A stretch of DNA of 64,000 bases, from contig NC_077235.1 of assembly GCF_027887165.1 (NCBI RefSeq), positions 7,572,378-7,636,377 of the forward strand, read 5' to 3'. Under the pieces are notes generated by a model. That model was not told the origin of the DNA. It saw only the letters and a program-made list of their open reading frames with translations, and ran no database searches. This document shows, one piece after another, positions 1-12,506 of this stretch. Numbering within the stretch: the stretch's first letter is position 1; each line of letters starts with the position of its first letter. Source of the stretch: Monodelphis domestica (lineage: Eukaryota; Chordata; Mammalia; Didelphimorphia; Didelphidae). Made by a program: the position numbers and the translations under genes.

Positions 1-198
1 CTAAGTCTAAAAGTCAGAGGATCATAGGATCATCGTTTGGAGCTGGAAGAGACGTCTCCTCAGAGTCCCCAAACCTTAAGTTTCAGATGATGAACTTGGA
101 GCCCAGCACGGCTGCATGAATTGCCTAGAGTGATAGGTTTGTAAAGGTCAGAGGCAAGCAAGGAACTTATGTTCTGTAATTCCACAATCAGCATTCTT

Positions 199-404
199 TT
201 TTTAAACCCCTCACCTTCCATCTTGGAATCACTACTATGTATTCGTTCCAAGGCAGAAGAGGGGTAAGGGCTAGGCAATGGGGGTCAAGTGACCTGCCCA
301 GGGTCACACAGCTGGGAACTGTCTGAAGCCAGATTTGAACCTAAGACCTCCCGTCTCTAGGAGTGGCTCTCAATCCACTGAGCCACCCCATTGCCCCCAC
401 TCAG
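199..404 (-). mobile_element. marsupial tRNA-derived SINE, minus strand
   Basis: The element reads in reverse, from an oligo-T run near 199 to a CCCC block near 400. Its B-box region (reverse of GGTTCAAAT) is visible as atttgaacct near 334 and its A-box region as ccactgagccacc near 377. It is flanked by near-identical 13-bp sequences at 186-198 (aatcagcattctt) and 405-417 (aatcaacattctt), one mismatch, which I read as the target-site duplication. The same family recurs at 9920, 11151, 18431, 20955, 61206 and 63866. Confidence 0.88.
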
Positions 405-419
405 AATCAACATTCTTGC

Positions 420-2100
420 CACTGATACACATCAGTGGTGGTTGAGGGCATCAAAAGCTACAGCATGTCAAGTTAGGTTAAAGAATAACTGAGAAAGCAG
501 AAAAGTCAAAGGAAAAGACGGAAAGATGATGAAGGCACAGGGCTAGAGGTTAAAGGATCCCAAAGAAAAGGCCACCAGATTTGTTAATTAAATTGTTAGC
601 AGTAATCTTGAAGAGGAGCCCTTCCATTTGGGTTTCTAACTCCACCACTTAGTAAAACTGGTGGAAAGTGAGTGAAAGGCAGGGAAACTGAGGCAATGCA
701 GAGAAATAACTATAGGAATTGAGATGTGAAAAGGAGGAGAGAGACAGGAGGTGAGCAGGCCCAAAAGTAGGAGCCCATGGAAAGACAGAAGACAAGCAAA
801 AGGCCAGGGATAGTGGGTGGGGGGAACCCCTGAAGTACACAGGAAGGGAGAGGATCTAGGGTTCAAGTTGAGGGGTTGCCCTTGATAGAAGGGGAGCCAC
901 CTAGTCTTCAGAAGAAAAGCGAATAGTGGATGATCCAGAGAGGTTTTGAAGTGTGAAGTAGAACTTAGACCAGATGGCCTTGATTTTCCCAGGAAAGGAG
1001 ATGAGGTTTTCTGGTGAGAATGAGGAGACAGGGAGTAGTATATGGGGCTTAAAGAAGAAGAGGCTTGCAATAACCTCTGTGGGGATTGCGATAGAGAGGC
1101 AATTAGAGACTAACTCAATAAAAGGATCATCACGCCAAAATGAGAGCTTGGCTGAAAATAGAGAGCTTCCATTTGTAGTGGACCTAGCCAGAGAGGCTGT
1201 GTGACTTCCTCCAGCAGCATCCAGCACACTTGGGCTTTGGGGAAAGCTTGAAGAGAAACAGAAGAAGGGGGTGAGGGATTCAAGGATAGGAGACTGTAGA
1301 GTATTGAACTGATTAAAACGAGGAAGGAAGGAAAGGTGAAAGGTTGGCTGACTTTTTCTGACGAGTAGCCAGAAAGTATGTTAGGAAATTCAGTGAGAAT
1401 GGTCAGCTGGCAAGGCATGGGTAGGGCAAGATGATGAGAACTGAATGGGATCCTGGGATGCTGACTGGAGAATGCGGCTGACTTTCAGGGTAGCAACGGT
1501 ATGTCCCAGGCTTGTAGGAAGCCTGAAGAATAGTCATTCCTAGCCAAATATTTCTATTTTCTCAGCATCTCTAATCCCCCCAGGAAATCACTGGCAGTAC
1601 ACAATGCTTAGAAACACATAAGAAGGAAGATATTGCCTAGCAATGGCTTTCTTGGGATGTTTCACTTTCCGTGGGTGATTTGAGACTCTCCAGACAACAC
1701 TCTGACTAGTTAGCTAACCTTGCAATTGATCCTCACTTCCTTTCGCTTGGAACGGAATCATTTCCCCATCAGTTCAAATAAGCACTGATGTCCCAGTGGG
1801 GCAAATGAAGGTTCTAGTGCTCGCTGCGTGCTGGAGCCCAGGAGTTCCGGGCTCCCCCTTAACCTGTTGTTTTCTTCTTCTTGAAGTAACTAGTAAGATG
1901 GGCTTGATTCTCTTTGTATTCTTTATTAGACATTTCACTTTAGACAGCAAGGAAACCAGTGAAATATACTTTATATCTTATTTATATGTAAAGAAGAGAA
2001 TTGCACCCTTGGATATCATTTGCCCCTGCTGTGCCCTGTTACACTATCCTTTTGTCAGAGGACTATAGTCGGCTTACTGTAGACTTACTTAGGGTTAGAC
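420..2100. other. no gene seen; purine-rich unassigned sequence
   Basis: No reading frame here has family features. Roughly 530-1420 is purine-rich on the + strand and resembles the reverse complement of old LINE coding sequence in style, but I cannot place it in a family. The open frames on the minus strand are rich in Ser, Leu and Pro, as expected from translating the complement of GA-rich DNA. Confidence 0.4.
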
Positions 2101-2108
2101 CATACTAC

Positions 2109-2547
2109 TGTGGCAAAAATGTATTAGCCGAGACACCAAAAAATAAAAGCCAAGTAAGTCTCTCTCCAAGCCAAGAAAAAAATAGGTTTATTGAAAGAGG
2201 GCCAGTCTCGTAATAAAGCCGGACTCTGGTGAGCAACCAAAGACCTCGAGCCTCAAGAGCAGACCCCTTATATAGCCTGATTTACAGAAATGGTGTCACA
2301 AATGCAGTTAAAGTTCTTTAGCCTAGGGTTGGCCCAGGACAATGCACAGTTTGCAACTTGGCCCAGGGTCCAGGGTTGAGGGTGTGTATCTTGAGCTAAG
2401 TCAAGAAGCACAGACCCCTTATAGAGAACGATGTACAGCTTAGTCAGCCTAATAAGGTCAAAATTTTAAATCATAGTGGGGCCAATATCAAAACAGAATA
2501 AATAATTTTTACAGAATAATGGGGGAGTAGGGGATTTCACATTCACA
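2109..2547 (-). mobile_element. solo LTR of an endogenous retrovirus, minus strand
   Basis: The 439-bp element begins TGTG and ends CACA and is flanked on both sides by CTAC (2105-2108 and 2548-2551), a 4-bp target duplication. Read on the minus strand it has a TATA-like signal (complement of atatag, about 2270-2275) followed by a polyadenylation signal (complement of TTTATT, 2187-2192), the usual LTR order. No primer-binding site or polypurine tract lies beside it, so it is a solo LTR left by LTR-LTR recombination. A 4-bp duplication is typical of class I (gammaretrovirus-like) elements; the class is inferred. No viral genes are present. Confidence 0.8.
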
Positions 2548-2851
2548 CTACCTGGCCATCTTCTTGATGCAGTTGCCTTGTCCGTGGACCAGAGATTGTG
2601 CCATTTCATCTCCAGAACATCCCCTGTGGGGCCCCATATCCTGACTGGAGCCTGATGCACCTGGCCAGGATTTCAGGCAAGCCTGCTTCACTACCGACTC
2701 CTTGGCCATCTTCTTGACAGCTAGCTGCTTTGAGAACAACCTCTTCTTCATTCCCTTGAGTTCTGGAGCCATGATCAAATGAACTCTGCCACTATTCCTG
2801 GGAGAGGCCTCACTCACCACACCTGGAATTTTATGGACTCTCCTACATGTG

Positions 2852-2950
2852 GTGTCTCCCCCAAAGTTCCTTGAGAGCAGGGACCATCTTTGTTTCTGTA
2901 TTTGCATTCCCTGCTGTGCTCAGCATACTAAGTAGGTACTTAATAAAAGC
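2852..2950 (+). mobile_element. L2 LINE 3' end
   Basis: It carries the characteristic L2 tail order: ccttgagagcagggacc, then a stretch naming the usual agcatactaagtaggtact block, ending in taataaaag. Ancient and heavily mutated; no coding part is seen. Confidence 0.6.
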
Positions 2951-2964
2951 TTTAGAATTCTTTC

Positions 2965-3112
2965 ATTCTAGTCAAATTGTTCATTTTACAGAGGAAAAAA
3001 TGATACCCAAAGAGGCTAACTGACCTGGCCAGAATTATCCAGCTTCTAAGTGGCAGAGTGGAGATATGAACCTGGGTACTTTCTGACTCCAAAGCTAAGA
3101 GATCTTCCAGGT
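2965..3112 (-). mobile_element. MIR-like CORE-SINE remnant, minus strand
   Basis: The segment follows the reversed MIR layout: oligo-A and gag-rich part (ttacagaggaaa), then taactgacctggcc, then ggcagagtgga and tgaacctgggta. It is diverged and has no detectable target duplication. Confidence 0.55.
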
Positions 3113-3619
3113 TGTTTGGGCTGGGCCCCTCTGGAAACACAAACAAACAAACAAAAAAACCTGAGGCTTGGGGATGAGAAGTGACTTGTTCATTAATCCT
3201 ATATGTTTCTTTTATGGACTCAGTGCTCAAAGAGACTGGTGGTCTCACTGATTCTAGAGATCCCAGCCCAGCCATGCTGGCCCAACCTGTACTACTCTTG
3301 CCGAGTCTTCCCAAAAGTTCATGACTGAGGGGCTGCCTGGAAGGTGCTGAAAATCTTTCTTGACATTGTGAGGGTTCGAGTGAATCACTCTGGCAGTCTA
3401 TGTAGGAACTCTTGCTTTTGCCATGGGACGAGCCCATCTTTTCTTCTAAATCACCCAATTCCTTGACAACTTCCTTTACTCCAATTATTCTTTAAAGTTC
3501 CACATTGGTTCTGAATTGTGGCCCGCTCATACCTGCCATGTATTTCTCCATTGCCCTCTATGGGATGCACGTTTTTAGTTCTTTTGAAGAAGTACGAGTA
3601 TTTTCTTAAAGGGTAGGTT

Positions 3620-3935
3620 TGACTATGCCATTCTCCCTGCTCCCTGGGCTCCAGTGGCCCTCTGTTATCTCCAGGATTAAGTCTAAAGTCATTTGATTGG
3701 CATTAGAAATTCTTCAGAACTGGAGTCTTCTTTCCTTTCCAGACTTCTTCTCTCTGCACACCCTATAATGCTACTACACTCTACTCTACATGGGAGCCAT
3801 CTTTCCTCTCCTACAGCCTAGGTTATATCCCTCTATCCCATCCCTTCCAGCCAAATAACTCCGCTTGCCATCCCTTGAACTTGTCCTCGACTTTGCTGTC
3901 TAGGCACTTCGGCTCACATTATTCCCAAAGCTTAA
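3620..3935 (+). mobile_element. L2 LINE 3' region fragment
   Basis: The sequence runs ccagtggccctctgttatctcc, aggattaagtctaaagtc, then a pyrimidine-rich stretch with ccttccagccaaataact. This is the order of the L2 ORF2 end and 3' UTR. It is old and has stop codons throughout. Confidence 0.55.
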
Positions 3936-4264
3936 AAAAACAGTGCCCCCTCCCCACCCCCAGTGACATGGGAAATATTAGCATGTGTTGACCATGTCAC
4001 TGTTGTATGGTCCTTGTGTAGATGATGGGCACAAATTGGGGCAGATTTCCAGGGGACTCCCCACCTCCCTTTTTCTGAGGAACAAATAAAGAATTTGCCT
4101 CCTTATTGTGACGCCCTGTCCCTGGCAGATTTGATGGTTCCCTGAAGGAATGCCCTTTGACACTGTGTACGTGTAGGGAGACATGACACTTATTGGAGGA
4201 GAGACCTCTGAGTCTGTGCCAACACATATGGTATACATGAGGGAGTAAGACATCAGAAACCCTG

Positions 4265-4655
<391 letters not shown>

Positions 4656-5311
4656 CCAAGAAAAGCAAGGAAGCAAGGGTCAAAACTGTTCAAGCCTGAT
4701 GGGAATGAACCCCTGACGCTGCAGACATATGGAAAATCCCAGCTCTTGAGCTGGGCCCTATGGTTGCAGTGCCTACAACCTCAGACTCTGCTAAGAACAG
4801 ACTTCCCCAGTGAGATAAGGCTCTCCCAGGCTGTGCTGAGATTTTATCAGGTCCCCAAGCCAAAGAGGCCATTTACTTTTGTGTATTCTGCCATCTCCCC
4901 TAATCTATATAACTTCCTCTGTTTTTGCTTTACTGCTTGCCTGAACAAATGTGTCTATATGTTATCTGTGATTGTCCTTTGCATATCAAGTGTTTGGTGG
5001 AAGGGAGTGAAATGAAATAAGCTAGCCCTTACTCTCTCCCTTGGAGTGACCAGAGGAAGTCTCAGATGTGTATGAGATAGCGATAATCCTAGCCGGATAG
5101 CTTTCTAGGAGCAGGAAGAATGAATGTCCAGCCACAGCCTTTCTCCTGCTCCACCCAAAGGAACTTGGTGTTCCTGATCTTATCTCTCTAAATATATCCA
5201 TACAACATGGGCCACCATGATTCCTAGCAGCAAGGGCTTCACCTCATTAATAAATAATAGAATTAATTCTTTTTTAAAACATAGGGGACAAGATTGTCAT
5301 TCACTGAAATG

Positions 5312-5850
5312 ATGGGGAGTAGGAAGAGTCCTCAATTTTGAGTCTGCAGATCTGGGCTAAAGACCTGGATTTTTCCTACTAATAGCTATGCAACCTTGGA
5401 TAAGTGATTTTCCTCCTTTAGGACTCAATTTCCTTCCTCCCAGCTCATATTTTGGGCGATTCTTCATTCAGAGTGCTGACTCCTCTTCCCACTATTTGAG
5501 TCTCTCCATAATTTGTCCTGCTATTCCATTCCATGTAATTGGAATCTATACTCCAGCCAAATTCAACTCTTTGTTAGGAAAAAAACATTTTTAGTAAACT
5601 TTTTTGGGGGGGAACTTTAGGCATTGCCTAAGTTTTAAAATTCCTTTGGCTTTTGCTACTTTGCTCATACTGCCTCCTCCATTTGGAGACCCTGGTGTAG
5701 AGCTGGAGACCCTGGCTAGCCTGTTTCTGGTTTGCCCATTTATGATGCATATAATGTTGTACAAGCTACTTAACCCTCAGTTTCCTCTTCAGTAAAAATC
5801 GATGATTGGACTAGATATTCTCTAAGGTTGCTTTCCAGCTCTAAACTTAT
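5312..5850 (+). mobile_element. MIR-like remnants in two pieces
   Basis: 5312-5425 resembles the MIR body (tttgagtctgcagatctggg, then gcaaccttggataagtgat). 5745-5850 resembles the MIR 3' half (caagctacttaaccctcagt, ttcctcttcagtaaaa). The roughly 320 bp between them is unassigned. Both pieces are strongly diverged. Confidence 0.4.
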
Positions 5851-5859
5851 ATTATCATC

Positions 5860-8800
5860 TAGCCTTTCTCATACTGAACACTGCCTCTGGCCCAGACATG
5901 TTCCTTCTTAGGCTTGGTTGGTGCCCCCCCCCCCTTTTCTAGAAACATTTTGTTGAAAACTTCTAGTTTGCTGGCCATTTCCTGTCTATGACATCAGAGG
6001 TGGGAAGTCACCTGAAGAGCCTGCTGGAGAGCCTGGCTAAGGAAGATACCACTCCTCCCCATGAAACCCCTAGCCTTCCTGTGTGTCCATGAGATATCCT
6101 ATTACATGGATCAATGATGGCCCCAGTAATGTGGCCCATCCAAATCAGAAGCTACAGGAAAGCTTGTGTGCCAAGTCCTTGGAGCAGCCTCCACTGGGGG
6201 CTTCGTCCTCCTGCCACGAGCTGAAGGCCTACTTGCTCCTTGGTAGTATCCCTTCTATGTTCTCCTCTAGCCTGTCTTGGAGGTCCCATTTACTGCTCTG
6301 GACTAGAGGTGGTTGATGCTGCTTTGGTTTTGTGGTGTCATCGCTGCCCCAGACTAGGGGAATTAAGGGTGGTGCTTCATCTGTGTCCTTCCTTTGTTGC
6401 TTCTGTCTTGCCACCTTGAATGTTTTTAGTTGAATCCTGTAACCTTTTCATCTATATGTCGAAGAAAAGCTGATTGCTTTTGGCATGGACTATGTGGTAC
6501 CTTCTAAGGTGCCATCTCGGCCACCCCCCACCTCCCCACGGGCAACCCTCTAATAAACAGAACAAAGGCCTGATGGCCTGGCTGATGCCTGGCATCTTTC
6601 CTTTTCAGCAGGGAAAAAAGAGCCAATCTTTGTACCTATAGCCCACCACCTAAGGGTGAACCTTCAAGCTCTTTGCTGCGTTCCTCCATGTAACTTGCTG
6701 GCAGAAGGGTCTGGGAAAATGAAGTGGCACCTGAAAGGGCATTCAGTTTATGGGTCTAGCTCTCCAGAGGTTCAAAAGTAACTCTTTCGAGTTTCAAAGA
6801 GAGCTTCGGTTTCTCTTCCAGGTTTTTTGGTTCACATCTCAGATGTATGGAGTCTATCCCAGATGCTTCCTGAATCCCCCTTCCACTCTCTCTCATGTCC
6901 TTGGAGCATGTGGTGTTGGCATGGCATGCTGCCAGCCAATTGCTGAATTAAAGAATTTGATATTTTCTTCCCAGTTCTGCTGCAAGAGGGAGGAAGAAAA
7001 CAACACAAAGCTACAAATATTGCCGGTCATGTCTGCAAGAGGCAACGATGGAGACAGAAACAAACAATTCAGTCTCCTCCCCGACCCAGGCCCCTGTCTT
7101 TGGTCCTGGGTGATTGTCACATTCTTTAGAACTTAGTTAGAGGACCTTTCTTTTGCACCCAGAGGCCCTTTCCAGGCAGCCCTGTTGATTTCAAGAAGGA
7201 GAAGAAGCAGATATAATGTGTGGGGATGCGATGCTCAAGATCTAAGGGAATCACTGGAAACTGTAGTGGAATTGTTGGGGAGGAGTCCAAGCCTCCATTG
7301 GGGGTGTTGACCACCTTGTTCATGCTTTCTCCTGTCAAAAGTTATGTTCAGGGCCAATGAGGCTGAGGGGCTTTAGAAACAGATCCAGCCAAGGTGTTCT
7401 ATTATCTAGAAAGAGATTTGAAAACCTAAACCTCCTCATGAAAGAAGGACATTTCTATCACGACTGCATTGTGGCTGAAAAACTAAAAGGGCCATTTTGT
7501 AGCTCACTGTTTTAGGACTAAAAACTAGTAAAACAGCTTCAAATACTGAGAGGCCTTGTCACCGAGTGAGCAGCAATCAGGAGTGGGTAAAAAGCTTCCT
7601 GAGCAATTGATTGCTAGTCTGAGGAGGCAGAGGTCCAAATGGTTAGAGGCCCTGCAAACACAAGGTGTGGGATGAAAAAAGTTCATGATGAATGGTGGAC
7701 ATGGCTGGAACCATCGCACTGGAAAAGAATAGGGTTTTTTTACAGACACAATAATATTTTCTTGAAACTTGATCCCTTCTCTTTGGGATACAGACTTTGG
7801 GCAATCAAGGTAGTGGCTTCTCTCTAGATCTTAATTTTGTCCCCACAGCTAGCTTGGCCACGTGCTTCCAGACCCTGGGAATACTGTAGCTGATTCCTAA
7901 TTTCTCAGTGATTAATGAAGCAAACATCTCTGGCGACTCAAGTAGCAGAAGCAGCAATTTTTGTGGTCATGTGAGGGCTTTGCTATTTGGAGGTAGGAGG
8001 AGGCAAGGTGGTTTTCTTGCACCTCTGAGTGTTTGCTGTTGAAGGATGCTTTTAAGATCACAACCCTATTTCTATTTTTAACTAATTTGCTTTCATTACA
8101 ATTGGAAGTCATATGCAAAATGTTGACTAGTTGAGCATTAGGGAACATAGATTTGAACTCAACTCCAGGGAGGTGGTTATCAAGAAGATAATAAGTGCTT
8201 CCTGAAGTGGTTAACCCAGGATCACATGGGCACCTCCAGCACTAGGAGAACTGAGGTGTCATGCTGAATTTTGTGGGACTGCATCTTTCTCATGGGCATG
8301 GGCATCTGATCTCAGGCTCTGCTCTGCCAGTGGAGACATTATGGCGAGCTCTTGTTCCAGTCTTCAGTCAGTTGGCATTTGAAGAGTTTTCTCTTGGCAT
8401 TGGCCAAGTGCCGACAGTAAGAGATGAATGAACTGAATCTGGCATATAGATGATGTTAATCTCAGATGGAAGGTGGCAAACAATGGAGTATTTCAAGCTA
8501 GGGGATAGGAAGCCAGAGGCCATTATTGGAGGGCATGACCAGAGGGAAGCCAATTGATCAGAGAGGCATCATATGTCTCCTGGGGTGGGCAACACCTGAG
8601 TCTGGGTGGGCCACAGAATCAGTATAGGAGAGGACACTTGAATGGCTACTGAGCAGGAAGGGAATAAGGAAAGCAGCTGACGACTAGGGAGCTCCAGGAT
8701 GGGCACACAGGTACAGACTTGCGTTGCAGGTCCTGCCTAGGTCTTTCGGCTTCCCTCTATCTAATTTTTCAAGGGCCTGGTCAGCCTGACCTACCAAACA

Positions 8801-9610
8801 AGTTCGGACATGTGACTCCTCCAATGACTCATCTCTTTTAGGCGTTCTTTATAACAGCTAAATGTAGAGAGGTCAAAGCACTCCCAGGACACAAAGGGCT
8901 CCACTGTGGGCAATTTCTTACCTCTTACTGTCTCCACTAAGAGGATGTGAGAAACTATCAATGTGACCCCACCCTGTATGTTATCACTGGCTCCCCTCGC
9001 AGAATACAGTTCATGGCTTTTACAGGCACAAGGGTTTACAGACCAGTCAAGGAGAACGGGAGAACTCCTAACAAAGTTACTGAAAAATAACAGTGCCCTC
9101 CAATGGGCAGCTCTTTCCCCTGTGACCTGCAATGAGTCTCCATCGCAGTCAAAACGAAGGCAGGGATCCACAGATGGCTCTTCATATCATCTGGTATGGC
9201 TCCCAGGAGGAGGTGGTGGCATCACTACCCGTCATGGTCCCGTTTACAACTCTGCAAAGGAGGTATCTAGTCTCTGCGAAGAAATGAGAGCCACAGTGAG
9301 AGAAGATTTGTCTCTGTCTTGAGCACCACTGCAGAGGGAGGGATCTCAAGCCTGCCCCACCTTGGCAAGAGACACAATGTCCCCTGTCATAGTACTGCTG
9401 CTGGACCCTTATGATGTCACTATTCTTGGACCCCAAAGACATTTTCCCGAGGTTCAGGTAAACCCATTCCTCTTGATTGCCAAGCATGTCTAAGCCATGA
9501 GGCTAGGTTCTAGGACTAACACTGGGTTTATACAGGATGATTCCAAATCCTAATGTCCATTCTCCCCACGACACCCAGCAGTATGTCTCTGATCCAAGGG
9601 AACAAACTTC
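5860..9610. other. no gene or clear repeat seen
   Basis: I found no reading frame with a recognisable domain, no RNA gene and no confident transposon in this stretch. Base composition is ordinary. Short open frames (the longest about 128 codons near 6750) have no family features and are what chance gives at this length. Confidence 0.45.
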
Positions 9611-9616
9611 TATTCT

Positions 9617-9800
9617 AATCAGAGGTGGTGTAGTGTAGTAGACTAAATGTTGAACTTGGAGTTAGAAATAATAGGGTTCAAATTCTGCCACAGATACTTA
9701 CTAGCTATGTGATCATGCCTCAGTTTTCTCATGTGTACAATGGGTTATTACAAAGTGAGATAATATACGTATGATGAAAGCCATCCCATAAAGCATGCTC
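9617..9800 (+). mobile_element. MIR-like CORE-SINE, plus strand
   Basis: The order is tRNA-like head (gtggtgtagtgtagtagac), B-box-like gggttcaaattctgcc, core agctatgtgatcatgcctca, gttttctcatgtgtacaatggg and tail. This matches the MIR layout with a shortened core. Confidence 0.65.
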
Positions 9801-9919
9801 AGAGTTATCCTTCCTGGTTCTACTTGGCCACATTGGAGCTTTGGGGTCTTTTAGACATGTATGACTCATTGCCAAAGTATTTGCTCTTTGAGATGAGAAA
9901 TGATCTCCTCATTGGCTGC

Positions 9920-10123
9920 TTTTTTTAAAACCCTCACCTTCTGTCTTGGAATCAATACTATGTATTGGTTCCAAGGCAGAAGAGAGGTAAGGGCTAGGCA
10001 ATGAGAATTAAGTGACTTGCCCAGGGCCACACAGCTGGGAAGTGTCTGAGGTCAGGTTTGAAACTAGGACCTCCCATCTCTGGGCCTGGCTGTTAATCCA
10101 CTGAGCCACCCAGCTGCCCCCTC
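9920..10123 (-). mobile_element. marsupial tRNA-derived SINE, minus strand
   Basis: Same family as the SINE at 199-404: an oligo-T start, accctcaccttctgtcttgg, ggtaagggctaggcaatg, gacttgcccagggcc and the CCCC end with ccactgagccaccc. The target duplication was not clear, probably because another SINE with an inserted L1 lies directly to the right. Confidence 0.85.
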
Positions 10124-10144
10124 TAAGGTCAAGTCTTTTTTAAA

Positions 10145-11150
10145 AAACCCTTCCCCTTCCCCAATTGACAAATGGTCATGGGATATGAATAAGCAGTTTT
10201 CAGATGAAGACATTGAAACTTACAATAATCATATGAAAAAAAGTTCTAAATCCCTTCTGATTAGAGAAATGCAGATCAAAACAACTCTGAGGTACCACCC
10301 TACAAGTAGCAGAGTGGCCAATATGACAGGAAAGGGAAAAATAAATGTTGAAGGGAATGTTGCAAAGTTGGGACACTAATGCATTACTGGTGGAGTTGTG
10401 AATTGATTTGACCATACTGGAGAACAATTTGGAATCATGCCCAAAGGGTTTCATAAGAACCCCTGTCCTTTGATCCACCAATACCACTACTGGGTTTATA
10501 GTCCAAAAAGATTAAAAACAAAACAAAACTGGGCAAGGATCCGTTTGTATAAAAATATTTATAGCTGTGCACTTTGTGGTAGCCAAAAATAAGAAAATGA
10601 GGGATTTCTCTTGATTGGGGAATGGCTAAAGAAATTGTGGTATATGATGGTGATAGAATACTATTGTGCTATAAGGAATGATGAATTGATGGATTTCTCT
10701 AAGAATTGGAAAGACCTCCATGAACTGATGCAGAGTGAAATAAGCAGAACCAGGAGAACATTATACATAGAGACTGTAACATTGTGTGGTAATGAAATAT
10801 GATTGATTTTGCAATGTAATGATTCAGGACAATTCTGAGGGACTTATGACAACGAACGCTATCTACATCTAGAGTAAGAACTGTGGGAGTAGAAATCGAG
10901 AAGAAAACATGTGATTGGTCACTTGTTTATATGGGTTGGTGATTCAAGTTTTTGTTTTTAAAGGATTGCTCTTTTACAAAAATGAATAATAAGGAAATGG
11001 GTTTGAGTGATAATATATAGATGTATAACCCAGTGGAATTGCTTGTCAACTTTGGGAGGAGAGAAGAATGAAGAGAGGGAGAAAATATGCATCATTTAAC
11101 CATGGAAAAAAATTTCAAAATTAAAATAAAAAATTTTAAACAAAAAACAA
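10145..11150 (+). mobile_element. L1 LINE, 3' part (end of ORF2 and 3' UTR)
   Basis: The sequence encodes L1 ORF2 carboxy-terminal motifs, for example NKQFSDEDIETYNNHMKK and IREMQIKTTLRYHP in one frame. Further on it encodes EWLKKLWYMM and EYYCAIRNDELMDF, which match the WIKKMW/YYAAIKNDE region of mammalian L1 ORF2. Frame changes and stops show it is dead. The end carries the marsupial L1 3' UTR block acccagtggaattgcttgtc and an A-rich tail. It appears to sit inside the oligo-A end of the next SINE. Confidence 0.85.
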
Positions 11151-11346
11151 ACAGAAAAACCTCCTCACCCTCCATCTTAGAGTCAATATAGATTCCAAGG
11201 TAAAAGAGCGGTAAGGGCTAGGCAATGGGGGTAAAGTTACTCGCCCAGGGTCACAAAGCTAGGAAATGTCAAAGGTCAGATTTGAGACCAGGACTTCCTA
11301 TCTCTAGTCCTTGCTCTCTATCCACTGAACTACCCAGCTGCCCCCC
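11151..11346 (-). mobile_element. marsupial SINE, minus strand, interrupted by the L1 to its left
   Basis: It has the SINE family order (ctcaccctccatcttagagt, gcggtaagggctaggcaatg, cccagggtcacaaagctagg, ctgaactacccagctgcccc). Its oligo-T end seems to be split off at about 10133-10149 (ttttttaaaaaacc) by the L1, so the SINE is older than the L1. Confidence 0.75.
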
Positions 11347-12204
11347 TGGGCTCTCTTTTTTGAATTCTCCTGTGTGGCCAGTAATGTGCTTTATCTCCAG
11401 ACTTTCCATGATGGTGGGAGAAGTGTGATGGTCTATATTCTTTTCAGCCACAATGCTGCTGTTCCCATGCAGAACATAGATTCAATACAGTAAGCTTGTG
11501 CCTGGGCCCCTGGCTGCCATTTTCTGCTTTGTTTCCTTTCTAGCTTAGGTGACTGAACTTGATTGACCAAACTTAAGGCAGATGAATTAAGCATTGGAGG
11601 CGACTCTGTATTTAAGAGGTCTGAAGGTTTGGGTTCTAATAGGCAATATTAATAATAGATAATCTCACAAACTACTTAGAAGGGAATAAGCTATAGGAAG
11701 CCTGGAAAGGTAGAAAGGGATCAGGTTAGAGAGGACTTCAGAAGTCAACCTGTTTGGCTTATCCTTGTCAAATGTGCACTTGAGAGGGCTCTGTGTTTAG
11801 CATTCCTTTTTGGGTGCATATGAAGGGTATTAATAGCTGTCCCATACCTGATTCATACTGTATATCTAACTTCCCCTTTTCCAGAGAGCTTTGAGGTGGC
11901 TTTAAACCTAAGATTGAATAATCTGTCCCTAGGCCACCAAATTGGAGGGTTGAATGAATTGAAGAGTGTGAGAAAGAGGAGGCTAATTTCTTCATTAGAG
12001 GTGAGGCTCCCCCAGGTTTGAACTTGCTCTAAACTGCCTGTTTGGGTCTAGAGCAGGTGGGTCTCTTTATGAGAAAAGGAGTGATCTCAGTATCTCAGAC
12101 CCAGTAGGTTCAACAATAGTTGTTAAGTTGTTTAAGTCTGTAAAGCTCTAGAAAATCTTAACACATTATATATATATGATGACTATTATTATTATAGACT
12201 AGGA

Positions 12205-12506
12205 CCATGATGGTGAACCTATGGCACATGTGTCAAAGAGGGCATACAGAGTGCTCTCTGTGGTCACGCATGCAATCTCCTGCCAGAGTTTGTTACTGGA
12301 CAGAGGGACTCAGGTGGAGCTGCTCCCTTCCCCCTCTCTACCATGCCAGACAACATTTTTTTTCCACATCATTCAACCCTCTGCATAGCAGTCCAATGGG
12401 AATGCTTTTTCCTTCCCCTGTGTGGGGTAAGGAGGTGGATGTGACAGGCAGCACTCAGTCTCGGGGGAGGCACAGCATGCCATCTCAAAAAGGTTTGCCA
12501 TCACTG
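12205..12506. mobile_element. non-autonomous hAT-type DNA transposon
   Basis: A 302-bp element has imperfect terminal inverted repeats, catgatggtgaacct at the left and aggtttgccatcactg at the right. It is flanked by 8-bp near-duplicates gactagga (12197-12204) and gactagaa (12507-12514). An 8-bp duplication with a CTAG-like centre is the hAT signature. No transposase coding is present. Confidence 0.8.

Noticed and set aside
2548..2907. 119-codon minus-strand frame with Lys-rich stretches such as KKRLFSKQLAVKKMAKE
   Set aside because: It runs from an L2 tail into unassigned sequence and ends at the LTR edge. I recognise no protein family, and the repeated KKMA pattern could be chance. A protein search would settle it.
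10185..10802. Two short open frames that look protein-like
   Set aside because: They are pieces of L1 ORF2 and not host genes.
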